A DNA stretch of 64,000 bases from Ciona savignyi. Its lineage: Eukaryota > Chordata > Ascidiacea > Phlebobranchia > Cionidae. The position numbers and the translations under genes are program-made. Below, piece by piece: positions 1 through 10,199 of the stretch. The DNA is taken from contig CH003041.1 of assembly GCA_000149265.1 (NCBI GenBank), positions 83,893 to 147,892 on the forward strand. Reading direction: 5' to 3'. The notes under the pieces were generated by a model that saw only the letters and a list, made by a program, of their open reading frames with translations, had not been told where the DNA came from and searched no databases. Positions within the stretch are counted from its first letter, which is position 1; the number at the start of each line of letters is the position of its first letter.

Positions 1-245
1 GTTTAACTAACTATTCTCCCTATTTCTGCTATGCAAAGTGACGTTAAGTAAACGGTTGTCACTCAAAATCCTGACATAGGAAGTCTTACATTTTTTCAGA
101 ATTTACAATTGAAGCTTGGGTCTGGAACCTAAACTCAAAACGCTCCAAATTTTTCCTTGATGATTTTGATCTGATACCCCATCGTACATCGGCAATTTTT
201 TTTCAAGAAAACAGCTAGCAAATGCACATTTTGGTGAATACGTCT
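1..245 (+). repeat. Dispersed repeat 'family X', truncated copy
   Basis: This stretch matches, with scattered differences, the segment at 22288-22443 on the same strand, the segment at 62782-62850, and the reverse complement of 15650-15905. Shared landmarks are the start (TTCAA-TATTCTCCCTAT), the 'gctgtcactcaaaatcctgacatag' region and the 'catcgtacatcggcaa' region. Family identity is unknown; I see no coding potential or clear terminal inverted repeats. Confidence 0.7.
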
Positions 246-373
246 AAATTGGTTGAGCCCTCTCATTATTCTTAATATGATGAATTAAACATATTACAAA
301 CTTCGACTTTTTTAAATCCTAAAGCAGCAAGCCAGCAAATCCAAACTCTACAAATTACAATATTAATACTTAC

Positions 374-553
374 AACGGCCGGAACCGGCGAAAACGGTGT
401 CGGGTATTTTGCCGATACGATTCCGGGGCCTTGTGTGAACCAGTTTGGGAACAAATCGGATTTCCCAGTGCTGCCGAACACAATGTACGAGACTCCACCA
501 GCACCAGTGAAGATAAACGCAAGGAGACAATATAACTTCTCCATCTTACTCAA
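374..553 (-). CDS. Multi-pass membrane protein, copy A, first exon only
   Basis: This is the first coding exon (60 codons) of a second copy of the gene at 16169-20151. It starts at the same ATG (MSKMEKLYCLL...) and ends at the same GTT|gtaagt donor. It differs from copy B at only a few residues, for example Y8 for H8 and V21 for F21. The gene is on the minus strand, so exons 2 to 6 would lie beyond the left edge of the window. The upstream flank (554-1380) also matches the flank of copy B, so the promoter was duplicated too. The N-terminus begins with a hydrophobic helix (residues about 6-28). Confidence 0.75.
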
Positions 554-940
554 AATCTACAAGGTACAGTTGGAAATTACACTTACGTGGTAGTAAAATG
601 TTAAATTTAGTTATCCACTAATGGTACTAAGATTGTAATAAAAACCCTGGCTACAGTTGGAATTTACACTTATAAATGGAAACATAATTTTAAATTAAGG
701 TACATATAATGGGGCTATGACCGTATAACTACTGCCTCTCATTTTTATTCCTTCACCACTATTTGTATATATATATATCTGCCTTGCTCTTTCTACAACA
801 CGTATTATAAGCAGTAAAATAACTAAAATAGATCGTTCGCTCGAGTGTGTCACGTTAAGGAAATGATTCAAAAGTAAACAGAAAAAAATATTTTATTTCT
901 ATTCATTAAAGCATCCTGTGTACACAGTAGTGGGTTTCTT

Positions 941-1007
941 ATTTTTATTACATACAAATATGACGAAGTTATCGTGTAACTTCGTCATATTTGTATGTAA
1001 TAAAAAT
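941..1007. repeat. Perfect 31-bp hairpin, 5-base loop
   Basis: Bases 941-971 are the exact reverse complement of 977-1007, with loop TCGTG. The paralogous region near 21870-21915 keeps only the right arm, so the left arm was gained in this copy or lost in the other. Confidence 0.95.
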
Positions 1008-2512
1008 TCTTGGCAGTAACAACTTAAGTTAATTTCGACCAGAATATATAATAATAAATTCTTCTTTATTAGCATATTTGTATGAGACGGAAAGGGTTAC
1101 CGTTATTTGACAACACTGTTTATAAAACCCATTTCACTGTACGTTGTTTGTTATATTTTTCTGCATGCGGGAACGGGATTCCCAGGTAATCGAATTACCC
1201 TTGGTATAACTCATGCAAAATGTATAACGTTTGTTTCTGCAAGCAAAAATGATTTCCCGAGATAACCATTCAAACTTGATAATCAACTTGTCAAGCTTTT
1301 ACATGCGCTTGATAATAATCCCTCAGAAATTTAATTCTACTAAAACTAGTTATCAGTTTCATTTACCTTCTTCGCACGCGTTCAGATTAAACAGTTATTA
1401 ATCACCTCTTTACACACCTATAGTGAATATCTTATCTTGACGTATATCCGTATGATTAAACATTCATTATCTCATCACACATTCATTATAATAGAAACAA
1501 TTGCGTTGCTTCCACAGTGCCATCATTGTTTTACCGCCAATCATCACCGGGCAATTATCCCACCGTCATTTACTATTTATGATTATTAAATATGCTAATT
1601 TTATTATTGGGTTAATTGAGTTAAACTGTGTTATTTCCAATTATGTTTTTAGTGATGTTATATCTTAAAATTTATTAGAAAGTTAAGGTAATTATTTCCA
1701 TTTAATCCGGTGATATTGGCAATAACAAAAATGCTGAAAATGAGGTCTCTTTTTTACATTTTTCCCGATAACGGGAATTCGCGCTCGGGTTTTTGGATTC
1801 GCAAAGGTAACCTGATGAATGCTCATATAATTAATCCATGAACTTTACCATCTACGAAGTTTTACCGTTAACTGGATAAAACATTAATAAACCTTTCCTA
1901 GCCTACATCAATACGACACAGCCACAAGCTACACTAATACACCACACCAACATCTTACAACAACAAACTGCAGCAAAAAAAAAAAATTTCACTCTCATTA
2001 ATCTATTTTTACTTGTTGTACAGGAGTGTATTTTTACCTTGGTGTATCTGCAGGTTGCGACAACACTCTTCGGCAATGATGCCCTTTAATCCAATTTTCA
2101 ACATCTGATTTTTATATTTGCACAAACTGTTACGCAAAATACGATTTGGCAAACTCTACCAAAACAATTTTGACCTCGAGTAGTATTGTTTGTAATAAAC
2201 ACCTTTCCCTATGGTACCTAGTCGAGCATAAACATAAACAACACACTAATTCATTTTAATGGATTAATATTTTTGGTAATACACAGTCACAGAACATATA
2301 GAAATTAAATTCCGTTTAACAGATTCTAGAGTATATGGCGAATTACAAATAGCAACTTTAATGAAATATTAATAATTAACGACGACATGGGCAATGTGGG
2401 AGGGTTTGTGATCCACGAACGTTCACGTGACAACCAACATTTCTTGACTTTGGTCTGATATGTCCCCATTTTATCTGCGAACAATTGGTCAGTGTTTTAT
2501 TTAAATTACATT

Positions 2513-2764
2513 TTATGTGTCACTAACCGGTATGTCCTGAATGTAACCCTGTTTCTCCAGAACTCGAAACATGTAAAGTCGTCGGTTATCATTAGAATAT
2601 ACCAGTCCGTCGTTTCGACAGGTTGCAATCTCTATTGCTGGGAATGAGTTGACCGACATGGTGCAATTTTTAATGGCTTGAATACAGTCATATATTGCAA
2701 ACCCATTGTCAAAATTGGCACTTATAGAATCTTGGGTAAAACGAATTTGACTTGGTCGCATCAT
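2513..2764 (-). CDS. Small ParB/sulfiredoxin-like protein (83 residues), possible orphan or fragment
   Basis: The open frame reads from ATG (MMRPSQIRFTQDSIS...) to a stop after ...DIPVSDT. The N-terminal RPSQIRFTQDSIS and the later DNRRLYMFR motif recall small eukaryotic ParB-like/sulfiredoxin-fold proteins, in which an R-P-S-x-I-x-F/Y-x-Q-x-S-I start and a D-N-R-R-L core are conserved as I remember them. The length fits one such domain. The function of this family is not known to me. The ORF sits between the end of the direct-repeat block and the start of the inverted-repeat arm, and I see no second copy in the right duplicon. It may be an intact intronless gene, a last exon, or a retained fragment. 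Assignment is from motif memory only. Confidence 0.5.
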   Translation of the reverse strand: MMRPSQIRFTQDSISANFDNGFAIYDCIQAIKNCTMSVNSFPAIEIATCRNDGLVYSNDNRRLYMFRVLEKQGYIQDIPVSDT

Positions 2765-2984
2765 GTTTCTTATCTGTTATCTACTGCAAATGTAATCAGC
2801 CTGTATTGAAAAATCGCTGGTGAGATTCGAAACGTAAGCTCAGTCGGTTTTAGAGGTATATCTTTCAACCTTGTTCATACTTAACATTTGGTTATTGATT
2901 TACGAGTATTCGTCAGGGCAAATTAATTGCGTGCCCAAACTTTAGTATGACTAATTAGCTTTCGAGATAGTACCTCGCTCTTTA

Positions 2985-3100
2985 GTCAAAGTGTTGTAGA
3001 TTCAAAACCTAGACGGTTGTGTCCTTGAACAGGGCACTTGATTGACATTTCCTGAACCTGTAGTAAATTAGTGGGTTTGTGGGGGCCAGGGATTTTGCGA
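2985..3100 (+). repeat. tRNA-derived SINE fragment
   Basis: Matches the main SINE family of the window (see 48376-48670) from the 'gttgtgtccttg..cagggcac' part onward. The paired arm carries the same insertion at about 16840-16960 in reverse, so it predates the inversion. Confidence 0.65.
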
Positions 3101-4164
3101 CGCATCTACTTAGCCGGGATTAGTTCCCAGGATTCGCTGCCCCCCTATGCCTGGCGCATAAATCTATGTTCCGACCCCTGTACACACATAGACGTCATGA
3201 GGTGATAACAGAATGAACTTAGCCGGCATGCATTAACAGGAATGCTGTTTTTGCAAATATGGTATCAAAATTGCTATGGGTTTTATCCAAATAAAAAAAT
3301 GTAGTTTACACAATACACTACAATATCTTCGATATGCGCAAGGTAATTTTTTCCTTTCCTTATTAACGCCCTTGTGTTTTCCTATTCGCAATGATAAATA
3401 TAAATATTTTATCTCTATTTTTTATTTTATTTTATCTGTCCATTTAAGTCTAATCGTTATATGGATTTATCTTTAACTCGTGTACTATAAATGGATATTA
3501 CACTGTGCACTTTAACAAACTATTAACCAGACGATCGCGGGCATACCTGTCACGAGCGTGACACAGAAAAGAAAAAGAAACAAATCGGAGTAAAATTTTT
3601 AGTCAAAATGACTCACCCGTTTAAGTCAGCCATTTTCACCCAAATTCTTATTTTTTTATTTAAAACACTTGAAATTTTTATCTTTTAATAATGATTTTTT
3701 TACATTTGTAGAATGGATAAGTTTTCACACCTCTGAAGTTATGGGTGCAATAGGAATTGTGGCGACATTTGTAGCTTGGCTTGTGATTGATTTTGTTTTG
3801 TACCCAAAGAAATCTGCAATCCTTCGATCGGTTTACCCAACTTTTACCTATGTGTTATTTGGGTTCTTTATCTCAAACTACTCGTCCGTTGAAGGTAATT
3901 CTAATCAAAATATCGATATATGAGCTATTGCAGCGTGTTGAATGGCATAGTCATATTACTTCAGACTTGTTCCCAATATCGACTTTGTTCCCAAATATCA
4001 ACTTTATATTAATTCAGATTTTGTTCTCAATAATCGACTTTAAAAACTTTCAATAAGTTCCTTGCCCGACACAACCTATTAGCAATCGAGTTATTATCGA
4101 CCGACAACATTTAGCTGAAGGTTCCATGAGTGCTACAAACGATGTAACCCGCAGGACAAATATG

Positions 4165-6200
4165 TTTTCTGTAGTTATGGGTCCCATTTGAAAAAATGGG
4201 ACACATATTGTTTTTGTCCGTTTTTTTTTTTCGTTTTTTTTTTTTTTCTTTTTTTTTTTTTTTCTTTTTTTTTTCGTCAAACGCTTGACAGGTATGGCTT
4301 GTGGCTCCGACATCTACTAGAAGGGATAATAGAATCGCAATGAAACTTAGTCATTTGTTAGACCACATGGTCTAGATGAGCAGAAACCAAAATTTTGGGT
4401 AATATACCTAGGGGAATTCCCCTGGGAGGTGAAAAACCAAAACGTCATTTTTTTCAAAAATTTTAGCTTTTTGGGCATAGCGCATGAACGGCTGCTCCAA
4501 TTTTGATCAAATTTGGTAAAATAGTAGTGTGTTAGCCACTGCGTTACCAATTAGAAGAAACAAAATATTTACCTAGGAAAATACCCTAAAAATGAAGATA
4601 TGTTTCTAAAGCAAGATTGTGACAGGCATGGATTGTGGCTCCGACATCTAACAGAAGGGATAATGGTATCCCAATGAAACTTCGTCATTTGTTAGACCAC
4701 ATGGTCTAGATATGCACAAACTAAAATGTTGGGTAATAAATCCAGGGGAATTCCCTTGATACGTTAAAAACCTAAACGGTATGTTTTTCTATTTTTTTAA
4801 GCTTTTTCGGGCATAGCGCTTGAACAGCTGCTCCAATTTTAATCAAATTTTTTGAAATGTAAGTAAATAGTCACTTATTTAACACCTAAAGAAAATAACA
4901 AAATTCCCTTGGAAAATACCCAAAAAAATAGGATTTTGTTCCTAAATCAGGATTGTGACAAGCATGCCATTTGACCCCGACATTTACCAAAAGAAGTAAT
5001 TGAATCGCGAATAAAATTTTACATTTGTTAGACAACATGGTCCTAGATATGCAGAAATCAAAATTGTGGGTGATGAATTTAGGGAAATTCCCCTGAGACC
5101 TTAAAAACCAAAACGGTATTTTTTCTGAAAAAATAGCTTTTTACGGGATAGCGCTTGAACAGATTCTTCAATTTTAATCAGATTTGGTAAAATGTAAGTG
5201 CAATAGTGACTGATTTAACACTTAAAACAAACAAAAAAGATTACCTAATGAAATACCATAAAAACTAAGATTTTTTTCCTCAAATCATGATAGCAACATG
5301 CATGGCATGGCGCCCCGACATCTACCAGAAAAATTAATGGAATGGCAATAAGAAATTTGACATTTGTAAGAGAACATGGTCTAGATATGCAGAAACTATA
5401 ATGTTGGGTAATGAATACAGGGGAATTCCCCTTAGACGTTAAAAACCAAAACGTTTTTTTCTAATAAATTATCTTTTTGGGGTATAGCGCTTCAACGGCT
5501 GCTCTAATTTTGATCAGATTTGGTGAAATGTTGGACCATTAAACACTCTGAGTCAATTAATTAAAACAAAGAAAACATTTACTTAGGGTAATTCCTCGAA
5601 AACATGTCACACGTCCAGTCCATTCTGCTACATCAAATCGACAACATTTTTAGTCGATTACAACTTCGTTTACACCGATTATGGTGGCGATTCCGGTATA
5701 CCANNNNNNNNNNNNNNNNNNNNNNNNNNNNNNNNNNNNNNNNNNNNNNNNNNNNNNNNNNNNNNNNNNNNNNNNNNNNNNNNNNNNNNNNNNNNNNNNN
5801 NNNGCGCTTCAACGGCTGCTCTAATTTTGATCAGATTTGGTGAAATGTTGGACCATTAAACACTCTGAGTCAATTAATTAAAACAAAGAAAACATTTACT
5901 TAGGGTAATTCCCTTAAAAACGAAAATATGTTCTTGAATTGTGATTGTGACAGGCATGCCATATCGCACTGACATATCCAACAAGATGTCGACAAAACTA
6001 AATAAAACTTTAAGAATTGTTACATAACATGACCCACAAAACAGAAACTTATTTACTAATCCCATAGGAATTCCCTAAAAGTATGAAATCGGGCTATTTT
6101 GGAAATTTAGCTTTATTTTACCACCACGCTTGAAAACAAGCTTTAATTTAAAACATTTGTGGTGAAATGTTCGTAAATTTAAGACGTTTATTCTTTTCTC
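4165..6200 (+). repeat. Mobile-element-like block of tandem ~336-bp units
   Basis: The same sentence of sequence recurs with starts near 4287, 4620, 4957, 5293 and 5949: 'gtgacaggcatggc', then 'ccgacatctac', 'catggtctagatatgcagaaac', 'ggggaattcccct', 'ttgatcagatttggt'. Spacing is 333 to 337 bp except across the N gap. The left end has a hairpin (gggtcccatttgaaaaaatgggac) followed by a poly-T tract. The whole block, ends included, is present in reverse complement at about 49684-50700, so it behaves as a transposable unit with internal repeats. Diverged single units also occur at 7380-7760 and 14800-15150. Class unknown. Confidence 0.7.
5704..5803. other. Assembly gap (100 N) with duplicated flank
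   Basis: The 110 bases after the gap (from 'gcgcttcaacggctgctc' at 5804) repeat almost exactly the bases from 5487 before the gap. The intervening 5604-5703 matches nothing else in the repeat array. This looks like an unresolved overlap rather than real spacing. Confidence 0.9.
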
Positions 6201-7379
6201 AACTAAACATGGAAAAGAAGTTTGGTCTAATAACTATGGGACCCATGCGTTTATGCTTGCAGAAACAAAGTACATACTCGGTGTATAAAATACAAATTGT
6301 GGTTGGGGACCCTGTAGCATGAATATTTGGCAAACGACATGTGTTTTACAAATAGTGATGGTTAAACACGTGGTTGACACTCTCTAGTTACTTGTTAAGT
6401 TTGGGCTGTATTTTTTTTAATCGGGCAAAATTTTAAACCCATGATGGGCTCGTCACTTAGTCATATTTTACCTTCATTTAGTATATGTATCGGTCGCGTA
6501 AATCATTCGGCCACGCACAGCCGTTTAATTTGCTACATTACGTTACAATTGCGCGGGAGCATCGAATTTAGATCCAACGTCATCTTTTACGATTATTTTG
6601 TTATAACGGCAATTTTTTTCCGTTGTGTGGAGGATAAACGAGTATCCTGTCATAATCATTTATTTCTTACAGGCTTGAATCGCTACAACATTCTTTGTTT
6701 AGTGTTGTTCTTCATATCTTTAGTTGCTTTCATCTTTCGATACAAGATTAAGGGGGAGTTCCTCAACGAGAAAAAAAATACCTGACTTCGTAAATATGTT
6801 AAGGATCTGTTTTTTTCTTATTTCCCATTTTCAATCAAAATGAGTTATTGCCATGTACCTAGTATTTTCTGCTATTTAACTCAATTGTAACAATCGACTT
6901 GTCACATGTATATATCGTATGAATTATCTGTACGTTATATGGAAATTAATCAGTAATCAAATATACGAAATTAAACCATCGCAGTGTCTGCAAAAGCATA
7001 ACAAGATCCCACGACAGTATATAGCTATAGATTCACAAACCATTTGACGTCGATTAAATAGCTTAGTTGGTTAGTTCGTCGGTGGTAATGTGACCTTTTA
7101 TTATTAATTGATTTTATCTATTGATTTATTTTAAACAACCCACTTGTGACATATATGATGTATTTAACATACAGGTAATACAGTTAGTGTCTGTATTTAT
7201 TGTTTGGCACTCTTTAAATAGATCTGAGCATAAGATAGGAGGATACTTATACTTATCTTCGTGAGTGGACAAATAAAGAGTCTTATATTAGCAAGTAAGG
7301 GATATTATTGGATAATTTCCGATAATATCGTACCCTCAGTCGGATAGTACGGTAACACAATTTTGTTGGAGCAATCATG

Positions 7380-7760
7380 ATTTAGAAACAAATCATAATT
7401 TTTAGGGTGTTTGCCTAGGTATTTTTTATTTCTCTTTCTCAATGGCACAGCGGCCGATAGGACACTATCATTTACCGAATATAATCAAAATTGAAGCAGC
7501 TGTATTAGCGCCATGATCAAAAGAAGCTTTTTTTTTAGAAAAAATACCGTTTGGGGTTTTAGAGTCTCAAGGAAATCCCCTAGAATTTATTACCGAAAAT
7601 TTCTGTTTCTGCATATCTAGACACTGTTTCTTAACAAATTACAAAATTTTATTGAATTTTATTTACTAGCCTTTTTACACCAAAGTTCTTTTACCTAGAA
7701 ATATAAAACGCGGAAAAACGGAAGACGGAAGTAAAAAGCTAAACCCCTTTACGAGGGGCG
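7380..7760 (-). repeat. Diverged single unit of the 336-bp repeat
   Basis: Carries the family landmarks in reverse ('gcatatctagacactg', 'aaggaaatcccctag', 'taccgtttggggtttt'). The mirror copy is at 14800-15150 in the other palindrome arm, so the insertion is older than the inverted duplication. Confidence 0.6.
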
Positions 7761-8338
7761 ACAGTCCTAACATTACACCATCTTCTAATTAAACCGTACT
7801 CTTTCGACTCATAATTTTTAATTAATAATAAATGTAAAAAATTAATACCTAATATGAATATTATTAATATTCACGCATTTATACAGTTTTCGCCAATTAT
7901 TCCTTATTCTGTGTGGGATAATAATTTATTATTTTGGTAAATTTACTGATTATTTTTCCACTTTTCATGACTTCAGTCCTACAGCAACCAGTCCGCCGAA
8001 CTTAACACGTAATCAAAAGAGTTGAATAATTTGTTTAAATATGTGTTATTTTTGTATAACAGATATTTAAGCAAATAAGTGAACATTTTATATGTATAAC
8101 ATTGTTTAGAAATATAATATTTTGTTTTAAAAATTCTTATTGAGCAACACTTTTTCCCGCGCATAAATGTGTCGTTCGCTCTTAATTATGTCGCATTGCA
8201 CCACGTGATCTGTTTCTTTCCGCCTTTAAATTTGCGATATGAACTAGTAGCGTGTGGTGTGTAATTGTTTAAAGTTATGGCAACGTTTATTTAAGATTTC
8301 CTGTCCACATTTCTACTTATTTTGCTTCTTGGATTGCT

Positions 8339-8466
8339 AAACGAACAGTCGTTAATACACGTCATTGAAAAAAGGATATAATTTAATAAATATGGCGGAC
8401 GCGGCCGCCAAACCTAGGCAAAAGAACAATATTGAGCAAACAAAATTTAATTAAAACCAAACGATA
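8339..8466. repeat. Short inverted repeat flanking the peptide gene, left copy
   Basis: About 128 bp are the reverse complement of 10069-10196 with roughly two to three mismatches. A NotI-like GCGGCCGC lies in the middle of both. The two copies bracket the secreted-peptide gene (9345-9813). Confidence 0.85.
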
Positions 8467-9344
8467 GGGGAAAAGTGGGGAAAATGGGCCACGTGGGTAA
8501 AATGGGCCCCCTCCAATTTTCAATATATTTTGAAGAATAAAAATTTGCTGCAAAAACCAGTGTCAGTATATCAAATTATGGAATCTCCAAACCGAAGTTT
8601 GAGCGTGAAATCGACAAACTCAATGTTTTCTGTAGCTATTTCGGTTTGAGAAGGTCTGAATATTCGTACCCTTCAGTGCATTAAAAAAAATTCGAAAAAA
8701 GTGCTCGACTAAATTAGAAACAGTGGCGTAAGCATATGTTTCAAACCCAATCAATAATAGGATATCACTAACATATTTACTCAGCAAAACACGCATGCGA
8801 ATACCATAAATAAGGAAAATTTCACCCGTTTTGCCTTATTTTTAACTATGATTTATATAGTCGTTTACGTCAGAGTTATGGCGCTTGATTGTTTCCTGTA
8901 ATCATCGTCAGCTGCAGCATTCGAGGTGGTGAAACAAACTATCTGGTTTTAGTTTATCTATTAAGTGCTCTTTCCTAAGACCGTTTTTGTATAGAAATGG
9001 CATATGTATTGGTCGCGTTAATCATCCGGTTACACTTTTATTTTGCCATTAAAAACACTAATACCAATTGCTGTTCATATAATATCAAACACGACCTTAA
9101 ACCTTTAATAACATTTTTATCAATTTAAGATTTTTATAACCCATCATCCTTACAATTTAGGCGTAATTCCTAAATATCAACGAAAATAGAATAGCCGTTT
9201 AAAGAAACAAATAATCGAATTTTTGTGGACAGCTTTTATTATTTATTTCGCCGATGCATTTCAGTAACACATGTTGTAACTAATTGTAAACGAATCTAAT
9301 TTTGGAAATATTATATCCGCATCGCGATGTTGTCCATGGAGCAC

Positions 9345-9813
9345 TTAGTCTTCATTCATAGCTTGCTCGTCGTTCATGGCAGAAGCAAAGTTCATTTTGT
9401 CTTCAATGGTTTCTAAATATTACGATGTGTTAAACTTCATAGAAATTTAGATGGTGTTAGTTAAGTTAGGTGTTATTGAGCACAGTAAGCATCAACTGCT
9501 TATCAATTAACATGGTCAAATGGTTTACGGTTTTAAAGAAAGCCATAAGTGTAGAATAAGGATAATAATACAGATTCACTATATTTCATCACCAATGTGT
9601 TTCACTTGCCCGCGAATCATTTAATTAGTTCCATACTTTACTGAAGCAACAAATATAAATACAAACTTGTTTAATTGGATGCTTACCGATCGCCATATTG
9701 TACGGTTGTTCAATATTACGACGACGACGACGACGACTAGCCCACCAAGATTCGCCTTCATTCACCACCAGCAGCAATCCAAGAAGCAAAATAAGTAGAA
9801 ATGTCTTGTTCAT
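9345..9813 (-). CDS. Candidate secreted cationic peptide precursor (64 residues, two exons)
   Basis: Exon 1 is 9813-9687 and exon 2 is 9412-9345; the donor ATCG|gtaagc and acceptor atatttag|AAACC keep the frame. Residues 1-21 form a classic signal peptide (MNKTFLLILLLGLLLVVNEGE). A core follows with WWASRRRRRRNIEQPYN: two tryptophans and six arginines, no cysteine. The exon 2 tail (ETIEDKMNF...NDEQAMNED) is acidic. Signal, cationic core and anionic propiece is the known precursor layout of tunicate antimicrobial peptides such as styelins and clavanins. I see no sequence match to a named peptide, so activity is inference only. The run of arginines could instead be a furin-type cleavage site. 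An AG directly before the ATG could be a trans-splice acceptor; AATAAA-like signals lie near 9235-9246 on the same strand. Confidence 0.7.
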
Positions 9814-10068
9814 CTAAAATAACATTAAGTTTAATAATAACAGTATGATAATTAAAATACAACTGAGAATTCTTCGATCCACATCAATTTATAATACGGC
9901 GTATTCCGTGCTGAAGGAAAGCACACTGCATGATATCCTGATCTATACGTTTTTTCTGCCAAATGGGCATTCGCAATTTCTACGAACAAATAAGACTTCG
10001 TGGATATGGGATGATGAAACAAGCGAAGGAGAGATTGAGGGAAAGAGATATTACGACGTTTGGTTTTA

Positions 10069-10196
10069 TATCGTTTGGTTTTAATTAAATTTTGTTTGCT
10101 CAATATTGTTCTTTTGCTTAGGTTTGGCGGCCGCTTCCGCCATATTTATTAAATTATATCCTTTTTTCAATGACGTGTATTAACGACTGTTCGTTT
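10069..10196. repeat. Short inverted repeat flanking the peptide gene, right copy
   Basis: Partner of 8339-8466. It lies about 256 bp upstream of the peptide start codon, so it may contain promoter sequence. Confidence 0.85.
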
Positions 10197-10199
10197 TGC

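Larger units (their letters stand above)
1..2060. repeat. Direct segmental duplication, left unit
   Basis: The unit aligns collinearly with about 19920-23280. Shared blocks are exon 1 and its flank (272-720), 830-1400 against 21775-22300, and 1800-2050 against 23020-23240 (the 'cctttcctagcctaca' block). The right unit carries about 1 kb between 20560 and 21770 that is absent here. Divergence looks modest, with small indels. Confidence 0.8.
3712..6785 (+). pseudogene. Multi-pass membrane protein, copy C: exons 5 and 6 only
   Basis: The two pieces are 3712-3894 (183 nt, matching exon 5 of copy B in length and borders) and 6673-6785 (113 nt, matching exon 6 and ending in TGA). Splice sites and reading frame are kept (tttgtag|AATGG; GTTGAAG|gtaatt; ttcttacag|GCTTG). 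Exons 1 to 4 are missing: homology to copy B stops at about 2855, just past the donor of exon 4. The single intron has grown from 71 nt in copy B to 2,778 nt through an insertion that includes a tandem-repeat element and an assembly gap. With no start exon it is best read as a truncated duplicate, although the coding parts carry no stop. Confidence 0.75.
2855..8307. repeat. Large inverted repeat, left arm
   Basis: 2855-3894 is the reverse complement of 16353-17075, and 6625-8307 is the reverse complement of 14211-16330. Identity is high: a 61-codon open frame at 7979-8164 (minus) has exactly the same translation as 14344-14529 (plus). This arm contains an extra 2.7 kb insertion (about 3918-6623), and the right arm contains an extra 0.47 kb insertion (about 15441-15907). 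The outer breakpoint cuts the duplicated gene between exons 4 and 5. The inner breakpoint is at the CCTGTCCA near 8307. Confidence 0.85.

Noticed and set aside
4050-4313. Lysine-rich frame on the minus strand
   Set aside because: It is the translation of a poly-T tract.
7979-8164. 61-codon frame identical to 14344-14529
   Set aside because: Identity comes from the inverted duplication; composition and lack of motifs do not support a gene.
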